Of a stretch of DNA of 64,000 nucleotides, positions 11,556 to 24,800 are shown in pieces (within the stretch, counting starts at the first letter, position 1; each line of letters begins with the position of its first letter). Location of the stretch: assembly GCA_963931925.1 (NCBI GenBank), contig OZ007572.1:19735543-19799542 (forward strand), read 5' to 3'. Under the pieces are notes generated by a model. It was not told the origin of the DNA and did not search any database. It worked only from the letters and a program-made list of their open reading frames with translations. This stretch comes from Onchidella celtica. Its lineage: Eukaryota > Mollusca > Gastropoda > Systellommatophora > Onchidiidae. The translations under genes were made by a program, and so were the position numbers.

Positions 11556-12265
11556 GGGGAATAAAAAACATGGCTGACATACAAGGATCGTATTGAGTGC
11601 TTTCCTAGATCTAATCGTATTCTATTTATACTAACTGTGAACACGCACAAAACCATGCTCTTTTTTATGGTTTACAAACAGCATATTCGAGAAAGGCATT
11701 CGCTTCTTACTCTCAGTTTCGCTTTTCACATAATCCAGTTACCCGCATTATCTGGCTAGATACTTCTGCTCCAAGTCCCCATCCACAATTTAACTGATGA
11801 ATGATGTTGCTAAGTGTTAGATCTAGACTTCTATTATTTTTTTTATACCTTGCTGGACAGTAACTTGGCTGGTTTATGCAGAACACATTTTGCGAATTAC
11901 AACTTCCTGGATGGCATACTTTTGGGAAAAAGTTCTGTAGGCCTACAAAGTGACCACCTTGTCAGGATATTGTAAATCTATCCTACCCTGTACTTATAAT
12001 TTATTTTAATATTTTTAAATATAATGAGCCTTAAATCTGTGACTTCTGATTGAAAGATTAAGGGTAGGTTTACTGTTTAGGGATAAAATTAGGTTTAAAG
12101 TTGGGGATCAGGACGTTTAAGTGACAGATAGACGAGTGGTATGAAACTCTTTTCTACTTTTGGGTTTACAATCAGTTGCAGTTTATCATGATGTACAACA
12201 GTCTTTAGGCTACCATGTGCTTTGCTTCAGAAACAAAAGGACCTCAGACTCAGAGTAGACTGCTG

Positions 12266-12725
12266 GGCACTACCGGATAAGTGCGGTCCCTATCTTGCCC
12301 ACTTCATTTCCTCCTTAGTTAACGGAAGGACTTCCGAATGCGATGTTCGAGCGAAAACAATACATAGCTACCCCGGCGGCTTTCCCTGATATGTCAATCT
12401 GACTACTGCCCAGACGAACATCGGCCTACGGCCTCGATGATACAAACTAACTAGACCCTCACGTCGTTACATTACAATACATAATTACATATCAGTCTGA
12501 CAATCGACTGATATAGCCTAGGTAAGTTGGGGTGGGAACAACCGAAAATGTAACGACGTGAGGGTCTAGTCAGTTTGTATCATCGAGGCCGTAGGCCGAT
12601 GTTCGTCTGGGCAGTAGTCAGATTGACATATCAGGGAAAGCCGCCGGGGTAGCTATGTAGGCTATTGTTTTCGCTCGAACGATGGAACGCGGGCAAGATA
12701 GGGACCGCACTTATCCGGTAGTGCC
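12266..12725. mobile_element. Palindromic MITE, family D, with two inverted copies of core I
   Basis: A perfect 35-bp terminal inverted repeat (12266-12300 and 12691-12725), beginning GGCACTACCGGATAAGTGCG, is flanked by the 8-bp direct repeat GACTGCTG (12258-12265 and 12726-12733). Inside, 12353-12472 and 12547-12672 are near-identical inverted arms of about 120 bp, each a copy of core I, separated by about 75 bp. The left arm also carries the family C end sequence GGAAGGACTTCCGAATGCG at about 12325, so family C termini lie inside family D termini. It can fold into a very long hairpin. It is non-coding. Confidence 0.9.
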
Positions 12726-12923
12726 GACTGCTGGGTCGGGGTCAACAGCATTAAATGCTGAGGCCCCTGAGAAACCAAAGGACCTCAATGCTTTGCTTCA
12801 TTGCCATACAGGCATACTCACCACCATTCTTGGAGATCCAGATGCAGAATCACTGATTGTATGATACCGAAAGATCTTGTCTCTTGAATTCATTACATTA
12901 CAATTTACATAGAGTAGAGATAT

Positions 12924-12960
12924 CTAATACTAGATCTAGATCTAGGTCTAGATCTAGATG
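12924..12960. repeat. AGATCT-type simple repeat
   Basis: This is a run of alternating TAGATC units. A shorter run of the same kind lies at about 13097-13118. It is a low-complexity microsatellite. Confidence 0.7.
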
Positions 12961-13388
12961 TCTAAATCTACTTAATACTAGGGAGTAATAGACTCTAAAT
13001 AGATTTAGTGCAACACTTTGAAGCTTCGCTCATTTTGGCTCATATCAACAAGTACCCTTGACATTTTATAACGCAACGCATGATGACATTGCTATAAATC
13101 TAGATCTAGATCTAGACTCTAGTTGTCAAGTTGTGATTTGATGGGAAAATCCGAAAATTTCAAGATGATGAATAATGATGTCAGCATTTGTTAGGGCCCC
13201 GTGGCCACGATCTAGAAAGGCCTCAGAAACTCGGTGCATAGACAGGACATCATGTTCGATTATAAACCAAAAGCATAACATTTACCCATTTTGCGTATAA
13301 CATTAAAAGTCTTTTTTTTTTACCGATACCAGCGTGAAAATTAATGTTTAGAAGATGCTAGAAGTAACCTCGTTTTTACCTCCAGACG

Positions 13389-13400
13389 GCCGCCATTTTG
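13389..13400 (+). promoter_or_regulatory. YY1-type element, candidate CCDC14 (or bidirectional) promoter
   Basis: GCCGCCATTTTG matches the YY1/initiator-type consensus often found just downstream of TATA-less transcription starts in metazoans. It lies in a locally GC-richer stretch (about 13195-13510), 2.5 kb upstream of the CCDC14 start codon, which suits a 5' UTR exon here. The transcription start itself is not visible. Confidence 0.45.
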
Positions 13401-14830
13401 TGTCCAGTGGGGAAATGCCCGGATTGCTCAGAGACTTTTCCAAGGGAAGCTATTCGCAAATTACCTTCCCATGCGGTTGCTTAGTCATTTCCACGGTCTG
13501 TGGTCACTTCACAAGAGGAACATAAAAAAAATTTGAGCTATCCATACCCCACCCCGGCTTCTCTCTTTCTCTCCCCCCCCCCTTTTTTTTCTTTAAATTC
13601 TCTTCATATCTGAAATTGTGTTTGTTGTTTTCTACTTGTAGATGGGTGTTGTGTTACATCTTGTTAGAGAAATATATGGGCGCTTATGCAAAGGCTGTTT
13701 GCTAGGAATACAGAAAAAAAAAATGTGAATGCAAAAGGAACAATGTTTTTGTTTGGTAATTTTACGTATACTAGGAACAAATAGCATCGCAGTTTATGTC
13801 CAGGAATGAATGCTTGTCTGTGTCAACTATCCCAAATGGTTTGAATGCAGCAACATAGGAAAATATATATATATATTATTATTACCAGAAGTTTAAAGAT
13901 GTTTTAAGAACATGAATGTAATAAATCGATTTACGTGCCCGTCTGTGATCAGAATTGATTTTGTTTTGTTTCTATTTTCTTTTTTCAGATTTATAGTTTT
14001 GCATGAACCTCAGTTGTTACCAGTACGAAATCTCGATCATGTATAAACAGAGCAGGAGCAGTGGCGTTCCAATGTTCAATGCATGATACAATATAAGATC
14101 AGGCATTCTTATCGTATGTACATTCTGAACAGAGCTGTTTTACCCAACTATTTCATAAGGATATAATATTGATATTATTGCCTGATTATTTATTCATTGA
14201 AGGAACCTTTTGTCTTCCAATCAAAGGTGGTAATTTCAACCTGGTATCCACCTCCAGTCTCAGCAGTACTGACTCAGATGCTGGTAGTAGCAGCCAAGAC
14301 CCACAACGCCATGACGGTGCAATCGATCGTTAAATACAAAGGCGAGGAGTTCCCCCGCGTGCATTGTCTGCTAGACTGACCGAGCATGTATGGAGTGCCC
14401 AGTCATGGCTCGGTTAGCAAAGATTTAATGGTGGCATGAAATGAACAGTGATATTTTCTTCGTTTTGTATCCCATGGGATGAGATGGGGTTAATAGACTA
14501 CCAAGAAGTGTACAATATAGCATCTATTCAAAGAATTAATTTCATGATTGAAGCAAATTAATGAGTATATTAAACTGCAAACTTTGAATGAAGTTCTTAA
14601 TAAGACCAAAGGAGAACTGTGCATCTTCTAATCTTACGAAAAAGAGTAGAGATAACCAGGGAACAAGAGTAATGAATTAGGAAACACGAACGATGAACCA
14701 CATGTAATGGCAGCATGCCTGCGTTTACGATTGTACGCACCGGACTATTTTTAGAAACTCCTGGCTTGGCGGACGGAAGTGCTTGAATTGCACCGTCTTG
14801 GGTAGCAGTAGATTTACTTCAAAAGACCTA
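13401..14830. other. CCDC14 upstream or first intron, no coding exon
   Basis: AT-rich non-coding sequence with a TA/ATT microsatellite near 13862-13882. If transcription starts near 13.4 kb, this is CCDC14 5' UTR intron. No coding exon is supported. Confidence 0.35.
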
Positions 14831-14831
14831 C

Positions 14832-15051
14832 TTAGGCAGGTGGTGCACAGAGTCAAGTCTGTTTTGTCTCACTTTTAGTGTGAATTATAGTCTGTGGAGT
14901 TTAACAGGGCCTCCTGCAATGGCGAGAGCAAAACAAATCCGTGTCACTAGCGCGACAGCATCAAAACTCACACTATCGTGAGTCAGCTGGCAGATGGAGA
15001 GACCTCAAGCACTGAGTCAAACAGACTTGACTCATTGCACCACCAGCCTAA
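14832..15051. mobile_element. Short inverted-repeat element (MITE-like)
   Basis: Arms of about 34 bp are inverted copies: the left starts TTAGGCAGGTGGTGCA and the right, read inwards, TTAGGCTGGTGGTGCA. Both continue into GAGTCAAGTCTGTTT. The element is 220 bp and non-coding. Neither the TSD nor the family is clear, and it shares no core with families A to E. Confidence 0.7.
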
Positions 15052-15807
15052 ATTTACTGATAGTGATGATAGTGTACACTACATGGTTTTTGTTTGTGAA
15101 GACTAGGTTGGTTAATTCCCAAACAACCAGTCATTCATATACGTCATGCAGCAGGCTTTATTTACATTTCAAGCCTTAAAGGCTGAGGGGTGTAAATGTG
15201 TACATCTATCAGTTACAAAACATTGATAATGTGGTGTGCCATTTTAATTAAACTTTCAGATTAAAGTAAATTGGGATGCTTCTACTAAAATATTTACATG
15301 TCAATATGATGGCAACTGAATGCCAAGGCAGCCATGGACTTTTATCACTGTGAGCTCAAGGGGTACATTTTACTGTTTGTGCTTATATTTGACTCTTAAA
15401 TTAGTCAGGCCTGCTGTCATTGTTTTTCATACAAGTAAAAGGAATTCAGAACTGAGTTAGGGGTATAGTTTTAGACAGCAAGTTTGGTTTTCATCATTAT
15501 TCAAATGTGTTAGAATATGTTTAGTATTCATATGGAAAGAATAATATGATTTGAATAAAAATTTAAAAGTATGCTTGTTATTATTATTTTTGAGGACTGA
15601 GGTATGATCAAAGAACCAAATCAGGATTGAGAACCAAAAAATCTGAAGGAGATTTCAGTTCTGTTTGCTGTCAGTGAAATACTGAGAGTTGAGAATCGGT
15701 AGGCCATGCTCAGCAAAATACCACCATTGTGCCATGAATATTACAAGGATAAAGTATGATAATCTTGGCTACCAGTTCAAACAAAAATATGTACTTTTGT
15801 TTTCTAG

Positions 15808-15843
15808 ATGATGTTATATTTACTCCAAGAGGTCTGTTCCTGA
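15808..15843 (+). other. Short upstream ORF in the CCDC14 start exon
   Basis: A good acceptor (TTTTGTTTTCTAG) ends at 15807, and the exon it would open begins ATGATG, encoding 11 residues and a stop at 15841-15843. This is 18 nt before the main CCDC14 start. If the acceptor is used, the mRNA carries this uORF, which could damp translation. Use of the acceptor is inferred. Confidence 0.4.
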
Positions 15844-15861
15844 AACTGAATTATTAAAACC

Positions 15862-18800
15862 ATGGGCAGAAAACAGGACCAGGCTTCTTCAGCAAAGGTT
15901 TGCAGTCATCTGAAAATGATCTGTGTTTGAAAGTGGTGATTTTGTATTTAATCGTGTGTATAGGACAAAAACAAAACAAAACAAAACAAACAAACAAAAA
16001 CTGTAATGCTGATAATGCTCTTGGGGCAAATTGAAAATTTGTGAGTATATTCATGATGCAAGAACCAAAAATTCACCATTTATGGTGATGATTAACAAGT
16101 AATCAGTAACCACAACTTGTGATATATAATTTTACATGAATTTGTTTGTAGGGAACACACTGCCTTGCAAAACTGAATGAGAGGCAAGCTAATAACACAG
16201 AAGACAAAGTAGATGTGAAAAATGAATAACCAGACTTGTATTTAAATATTTATGTTTTATTGTTTATCCATAAAATTTAAATACTCCAACACAGTGATGT
16301 TTAACAAGGTTATCCTCATTGTTCTTTTGCCAGGTTCCTAAAGACCGTGCTGGAAAAACTGTGGACCATGGTCGCATTGGAAAAAGGTCAGTAATTTTAA
16401 TTTTCATTACAATCTGCTACACTTGGTTGCCCACTTCCCTTAGCTGAAAATGAAGATTGGTATGTTATATGGCTGTGAATGGAGACTTAAGGTTCTGCTC
16501 TTTTGCTTTTTACTTTGGTACATCTTTTATGCTGGACAGTTATTACTGAAATTTCATCTTTCAGTCATGAGTAGTTGCATAAAATGTTTTAAGAAAATGT
16601 GGGAGTGAAACGACATATAATTTTGGAAATAGTTTTTCCGAGGTTGCTCACAAGGGCATGTCTTTCCTGTTTGCCAATCTGAAAAATTAACACGTTTTGC
16701 ATTAACTTTCCGAAACAAAGTATTAAAAGGAACAAAAATATGCTTTACTCTCCAGTAAGCAACATGGTATACCTCCAAAGAGTGACAGCATCAGACGAGG
16801 TCCTCCAAGATCTAAACCAGGTTTTTCAATGTATTCGTCTGCTTCAGAAGGCACAAAAGCAACAAAGACAAAAAGCAAGTTGATTTCTAATAAAATCATT
16901 CTGTGTACTCAGAAGTGTTTGTGGCTGCATTAAACTTGACACTTTGTTTTTTATCTGCCAGTTACAACAAGCTTGTTTTCTCCACTGTGATAATTTTTAT
17001 AGGTTTTTTTTTTCTTTTCAATTTGCTGTTTTCATTCTTTCCACATGGTCTAGTTTAAAAAACGTGTATATGTCATTATTATCAAACTTTACAGAATATC
17101 CCATCCTTCCACTCTGTTCTGGTTACTACTGTGACTTTTTATCCCTTTTCTCATATTCAGTCACTGTGAGCCCTTGCACATCAGGAGAACCTATTGTTTA
17201 TTGAATTGATTGTGTAAAACAACATAACCCAGCAGAGTGTTGAGAAATAAAACTTTGGACTGGTAGGCTGAGTGGTACCATATTTAGCTGGATAATGACA
17301 CAGCATCATTCAGTCATCAAGAAACCTGCCCTAACCTTTAATTGAGAAGGGAACTGTGTGGATGAAATTTGAACTGAAAATCTCTCAACTACATTTTCTA
17401 CAGAACTGTAGACAGATCTTGCCGCAACCTAAGTTAATGAGGAAGGGAAATTTGTGAAATATGTAAACTGATTGTCAGCATTCATGGAAGTTGGATCAAG
17501 TTTACCTATACTGAAATTCTGCCTTTATACCACCTTCAGATCCAAGGCATGCTGATGGCATCAGGAAGGAGCCGCAGAGAAACCAGATGGTCAAGGCACA
17601 AGAAACAGAGGTGATGTCACAAATGCAAATTCAGGCAGAGAGGCTTAAGTCTGCCCAGGCTTCAGGAATAGTCATTCCAACTGCTGATGTAGATGGTATG
17701 TTCTTTATAAAGAAGAAAATTGGACCATAGATTATGTTTCCTCATGGTAAAAAATTTTGTATGTAGACTGTGGAAAGGACACCATTGTGTTATTTCCTTG
17801 TTTCACATTTCTTTTAGGTTCAGTTATTCTGTGACATGTTTTACAAGTCATATATGTGAGTGTGCATGGGAAAACCCGGCATAAGTCGGCAACATGACAT
17901 TTTGAGTTCTGTACATGTAATAAAAGACAAGACATTTCTGATAAATTGAAGTCCTAAAACAAGATTTTGAGAAAACGGCATTTAATCCTATAAGTGGCAA
18001 TAGCTAATTGACCAAGTAATATTGGAGTGACTGCTGTTAGGAGACCGTAGTCTAATAACTAATAATAATAATAATATATTGCATTTATATAGCGCCCAAC
18101 CCCGTCGATGACAAGCTCTGGGCGCTTTAACAAACTCTTACACACACACGCATACACAAAAGAAATTCAAAAATATTTACTATTGTTGCTGCCGAAAAAC
18201 ACCTAGCCTAGTTTGTCTGAAAGAAATGGGTCTTCAGATGGCGTTTGAAAGAACCAATGTCATTAATTTCCCTGGTTGTCTTTGGAAGAGTGTTCCAGAT
18301 GGTAGGGCCAAGAAATGAAAAGGACTTTTCTCCTACAGTGGACAGATTCATTTTAGGTACTTTCAATTTTGTAGTGTCAGATGATGATCTTAGTTGACGA
18401 GATGGAACATAGTAATCAGTTAAATCAACTAGGTACGATGGAGCAGTATTATTGACACATTTGTGACAAATGGATGACAATTTGTACATTATTCTTTTCT
18501 CGACTGGCAGCCAGTGCAAACTCTGCAGAAGTGGCAGTGCTGAATCTCTTTTCTTTTTCTTCAAAACAAGTCTCGCTGCATTGTTTTGAGCAATTTGGAG
18601 TTTTCTAATATTTTTTTGTGAAATTCCAGCCAAAAGGGAGTTGCAATAGTCAAGCTTTGAAAGTACAAAAGAATTTACTAAAACAGCCGCAGTTTCAGTT
18701 GAAATAAGATGTCTGATTTTACCAATTTTCCAGATTTCCATGTATAGAATACGAATGAGGTGACTAACCTGAGATGACATAGAAAGATTTGAATCAATGT

Positions 18801-21800
18801 AAACCCCTAGGTTTTTTACTTTTTTTGAAATTTCTATTGAATTAGTGCCAATTATCATCTCAGTTCTGTCCACCTCTTGCAGAACCCGCTCACGGCCTAA
18901 TAAAATAACCTCAGTTTTATCCTCATTTAGTGCCAGTTTGTTTTGGTTCATCCAGCTTTTAATTTCTGTTATACAGTTTCCAGCCTGCTGCAGAAGGCTG
19001 TCAACATCGCATGGCAAGGCAGAACTGTAGAGCTGGGTATCATCAGCATAAAAATGATATTGTAAATTAAATTTCTTTATTTCATGTACAAGTGGAATAG
19101 TATAGATAGTAAACAAAATAGGACCAAGCACTGAGCCTTGTGGTACGCCATACTGAAGCGCATAAGAAAAAGATCTTATTTTGTTGGTTACAACAAATTG
19201 GTGGCGATTTGACAGGTAAGATTCGACCCATTTAAGGGCGACCCCTCTGATTCCAAACGATGTTTCTAGCCCTCTGAGCAGGATTTCGTGATCGATGGTG
19301 TCGAACGCTGCTGATAGATCCAACAAATTTAGCAGAGTAATATTTCCAGAATCTGCCTTTACTAATATGTCATTCATGATTCTTAATAGTGCAGTTTCAG
19401 TACTGTGGTTACTTCTGTAAGCAGATTGAAATGGTTCCAACAGGTCATTATTTCTCAAATGACACATTAGTTGTTGTAATATCACCTTTTCAAGGATTTT
19501 TGAAAGAAAAGGAAGGTTTGAGACGGGTCTATAATTTTTCAACATGTTTTGATCAAGAGTCGTTTTTTTCAAAAGTGGTGTTACCCAGGCTGTTTTAAAA
19601 TAATCAGGGACAGACCCACTTAAAATAGAGTTGTTTATTATTTTTGTCAGACTGAACACCCGGTCTGGTTTTACCAACATTATCTGTGTCTATGCCCCAA
19701 CACTTACGTCCTCTGACGAAACCAAAGACATTTTCTACGAGGCATTGCAGAGGACTCTCCACAACATCCCTCTCACCGAAGGCCTGCTAATTCTGGGTGA
19801 CTTTAACGCTCGAGTGGGAGCAGATCACTCCGCATGGCCAAAGTGCATTGGGCACTTCGGCATTGGCAACATCAACGAAAACGGGCAGCGCCTTCTGGAG
19901 CTATGCTCCGTAAACTCATTATGTGTTACAAACACGTACTTTGACCTTAAGAGATGCCAAAGAACATCATGGCGCCATCCCAGGTCTGGCCATTGGCATC
20001 AATTAGATCTTATTCTCTCAAGGAGGAAGAGTTTGGGCTGTATAAAAATAACTCGTTCCCTCCACAGTGCTGACTGTGACACCGACCATGCACTGGTAGT
20101 CAGCAAAATCAAAATTTCGGCCAAGAAAATATACAGATCAAAAGCCCCTTCAATCCCTAAGATCAATGTAACAGCAATCAGAGATGAATCAAATAGAAAG
20201 TCATTTGAAAAGTTATTTGCTGAAAGCATGGATAATGTCACCCAATGTGACTCGGTAGATGAAAGATGGAACACTCTCAGTTCAAAAATTCATGACTGTG
20301 CCATCAAGTCTTTTGGACAGCATAAAGTTTCAAACAACGACTGGGTAGCCCAGAACAGCGAAATTCTCCTACCTCTCATTGAGCAAAAGAAATCTGCTTT
20401 CAATGAGTATAACAAAAATTGCAATCAGAGTACAAAAACTTGTTTGAAAAATGCAAAAGCTAAACTTCAGCTGGAGGTAAGACGTTGCGCCAACAAATAC
20501 TGGACAGACTTGTGTAACAGCATACAAGAGGCAAATGAAAAGGGAGATATGAAAACCGCCTTTAGTCAGATGAAAGTAGCTCTTGGGCCAATCATCACCA
20601 AGAGCGCCCCACTTAAGTCTGTAAATGGTGAACCCATCACAGATAAAAATGAACAACTGAATAGGTGGGTAGAGCATTACTCTCTGTTGTATTCAACTGA
20701 GAAAAATATTCCACCAGATTTTGAGGAACACCTCCAAAAACTGCCAATAATGGCCGAACTTGACGCTGAACCTTCCTTAGTCGAGCTTTCCAATGCAATC
20801 GACCACCTGTCTGCTGGAAAAGCCACAGGAAGTGACAACATTCCTGCAGAGGTATTAAAAGACCTAAAAGGCCCACTATTACCACACCTGTATAATCTGT
20901 TACTGCAGTGTTGGAAAGAAGGCGTGATACCACATGATATGAGAGACGCCAAAATTGTCACACTTTACAAGAACAAAGGAGACAAAGGCGACTGCAACAA
21001 CTATCGAGGCATATCCCTCCTCAGCATTACTGGAAAGGCTTTTGCTCGCGTCATCCTCTGCCGCCTTCAACAACTGGCGGAAAAAGTCTTACCAGAAACA
21101 CAATGTGGCTTTCGAAGCAAACGATCAACTATTGACATGATATTTGCACTTCGGCAAATCCAAGAAAAATGTAAAGAACAAAACAGGCCGCTTATAACAT
21201 GCTTTGTGGACCTAACAAAGGCTTTCGACACCGTAAGCCGATCTGGCCTGTATGCAGTCCTTAAATCCATAGGCTGTCCACCAACATTGCTAAAACTTAT
21301 TGCATCCTTCCACACTGACATGAGGGCATGTGTCAACTTTGAGGGCTGCACATCCAATTCATTTGCTGTAAACAGCGGTGTGAAGCAGGGATGTGTTCTT
21401 GCTCCTACCTTATTTGGTATATATTTTGCAGCCCTACTCAAGAATGCCTTTGGTCAATGTTCAGGTGGAGTACTTATTAACACCAGAGTGGACGGCTCCA
21501 TTTTTAATGTTGCCAGACTAAAAGCAAAATCTCGTACAGAGCATATTATGTTACAAGAGCTCCTCTTCGCAGATGATGCTGCAATCGTGGCCCACGATGA
21601 AACCACGCTCCAGGCTCTCATCAATAGCCTTGCCAAAGCCTGTGACAAATTCATGCTAAAGATCAGTGTCTCAAAAACTGTAGTTTTGACACAAGGCTTG
21701 AGAAACCCCAACCCAATCATGCTGAATGGCTCTCCTCTGGAGCAAGTGGGAAAATTCTGCTACCTAGGCTCAACCATCAGTGGTAGCACAGACATAACAA

Positions 21801-24800
21801 CTGAAATAAATGCCAGAATAGGAAAGGCGGCCACAGCTTTTGGCAAACTCTCAAAAAGGGTGTGGAACAATAGCAAGCTGACCATCAAAACAAAGGTACT
21901 CGTGTACCAAACTTGCGTCCTAAGCACCCTGCTGTATGGCTCAGAGACATGGACCACCTACTCCAAACATGAAAGATCCCTCAACTCCTTCCACCTGCGC
22001 TGCCTACGCAAAATTCTCAAGATCAAGTGGCAAGACAGGATCTCAAATATCGAAGTTCTGAGCCGAGCCAACATTCCATCAACTCAGGCTTTCCTGGGCA
22101 AAAAAAGACTGCGGTGGCTTGGACATCTCCACCGTATGGAAAATGATCGCATCCCCAGACAAATTCTCTACGGGGAACTTGCTACTGGCAACCGACCCAG
22201 AGGTAGGCCACATCTGCGATTCAAAGACACTTGCAAGGTCACGATGAAAGCATTCAACATCGACCCCAATGAATGGGAGAACCTTGCAAATGATCGAAGC
22301 AGATGGAGACAAAAATTGCGCAGTGGCACGCTCGCAATAGACTTCAAGGCAAAAGAAACATACCTGACAAAACGACAGAGGCGGAATGAAAACACTCGCC
22401 AAAGTGAACCCAAAAGACTGACCTGCAATCACTGCCATCGCACTCTCGGGTCAAACATTGGTAGAATAAGCCACGAGAGAAGCTGTCAGTCAAAGTGAAA
22501 GTGAATATTCTAGCTGCTAAGACCGTCTGTAAAGACGCTAAAGGCTATATATATATATATATATATATTATTTTTGTAATAGTTGGAACCAGTTCACCAA
22601 TACAAGATCTAACCAAAAATGTAGGAATAGGATCGAGGTCACAACATTTTGATGGCGATGCCATGATGATAGATTTTACAGATTCATTCGACACAACACC
22701 AAAAGTGTCTATAGGATTTCCCTGAAACTCATCAAAATGATCAATGGCATCAAAACTGTCAAGATTTTCTCGGATAGTTGTAACTTTTTTATCAAAATAA
22801 TCAGCAAAAACATTGGGCAACAAATTGTTCCCGTAAATTGTGGGTAGAGGTGTTTCCTTTCTTTTCCCTGTGAGTTCATCACAAATACTAAAAAGTTCCT
22901 TACAAGATGTAGAATTTTGAAGTTTAGTGACATAGAAGTCTTTTTTTGCAAGTTTAATAACACATTTCCATTTGTTCTTCTGGTGTTTGAAAATGTCCTT
23001 GTGGACTGTAAGACCTGTCTTTAACCATTTCCTTTCTGCTTTGCGACATTCTGCTTTGGCTGCTTTGACATCTAGGGTGTACCATGGAGCGAACGGTCTG
23101 TTGGAGATTGACCTGGTCTTGATAGGTGCATGTCGCTGTAGTAGATCTTGCTGGGTGTTATTATAAGATGTGATGTCGCCTTCAAAGTTCTCGAGAGCAT
23201 TGGCCATTTCCGTCTTGAAGGCATTGATGTCGATACCTTTTATGTCTCTGGACGACAGACTATAACTAAGCAGTTATAGAGATCATAGTGAGTAGTGTTC
23301 ACTGTTCATCTACAGTTTACCCTGTAACATGCCACGGTCCCCTAGCAAGAGCCAAGTCGGACGTTTTTGGATCTTGTTAGGAGAACGTAGTCTAATTACA
23401 AAGCCTTTATAGAGATCATAGTGAGTAGTGTTCACTGCTCGTCTACAGTTTACCCTGTAACATGCCACGGTCCCCTAAACAACAGCCAAGTTGGAAGTTT
23501 GTGTCGGACCCATATTTTCACTTCAAAGCCGTTTTTCTCAAAATCAGCTCTGCCGACTTATGCCGGGTTTTCTCATGCACACTCACATATTTACCCTTTA
23601 AATTCTGTCTACATCACCCTCTTTTGATGGCACATGATGATGGCAAACCTTGTTTTATTAAATTAAAGCTTTATACCATTTCATTTATTCCAGTTCCAGA
23701 AGATATAACTCTGACTGGCAGATTGGACTTTCCAGAGGTTAGCACTCCATTCAATAAGCGACTGGTCTCCTCTACACCTGATCCAGAGAAGTTGTTGGAG
23801 GCTGAACTTTTTGAGCAGCAAGTCCATATCTCTAATCAAGGTGATATAGGACAAAGTCAACCACCTAAAAGTCCTCCTCAAATGATTCCGGAAAGAGATA
23901 CTGCCAAATCAATTAATGCCCCAACAGTGTTAGCATCAGTAGCTAGTGGGCTCAGTGAAATCCTCAAGCAACAGAGACATCATCTTCAGGATGCCAGTGT
24001 GCAAAAATCCAATCCACAATCCCAGTATACATATCAACCTTGGGAGCACCATCTGCAGCAATACCAGCACAGTGCATCTCTTACCCAGAAAGGTCATGCA
24101 GTAGCCTTCCAGCAGGAGGAATGTGAACCTCATCCTCAGTTACCAAATATTCCACCTTCACCCCCTCTTTCCCCACCTCTAACTGTTACAAAAGCAGAAT
24201 GGGTTGAAGACAGTCATAAAGAGGCATTTTCAAATAAATCTAAAACCTTGAATCTCACTAGTTTGAAACAAATGAAAGAGGATCCTGTCAGTACAGACTC
24301 AGCCTTTAAACATTACCACAGGTCTGGTGTATCATCTTCATTACCAGCTACGAAAACTTCTTACGTGGTTCATGATGTCATTTCAGATTCAGCTGAAAGA
24401 AATGCCAGAGAGAAGGCAGTGACAGGGCAGAGTAGAGGGATTTCAGCCCAAATTAGTCACCCAATTTCAAAACTCGGTTCATGTCAGCAAAAAGCAGTAG
24501 CTGACCATTATGAAGAATTTGCATCTTCGAAGCAAACATTACCAATCTCTAAAATGACTGTGGAAAACACAAGTTCCATATCTAGTACCATCATCACTTC
24601 AGGCAGATCTGATAAACCTTCTTTCACAGCAGCACAAACTAATTCAGAAAGTGTAATTAACAAATCTTCAGAGGATCAGAAAACAGTGGCACGTGGTGTG
24701 TTCCTGTCTAATTTGAATGAAAGACCATCTGCTTCTCCAAGATCTGATCAAAGAGCTGACAAGGCTGTTTCAAATGCAGTGCCACCTATCTGGGTAGCTA

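Larger units (their letters stand above)
17852..23590. mobile_element. Outer inverted-repeat element in CCDC14 intron 4, swollen by LINE insertions
   Basis: 17852-17891 and 23551-23590 are inverted copies matching at 39 of 40 positions (ATATGTGAGTGTGCATG, then GAAAACCCGGCATAAGTCGG). A weaker inverted similarity continues inside (TTTTGAGAAAAACGGC). Between the arms are core II fragments (at 18034 and 23286-23477) and the two nested LINEs. Removing the LINEs leaves an element of roughly 550 bp. The target duplication is unclear; a TA or ATAT duplication is possible. Confidence 0.75.

Noticed and set aside
12682-12864. 60-codon plus-strand open frame
   Set aside because: It starts inside the family D terminal repeat; chance.
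20369-21441. Minus-strand frames across the second LINE
   Set aside because: They are antisense shadows of the intact plus-strand endonuclease and reverse transcriptase frame.
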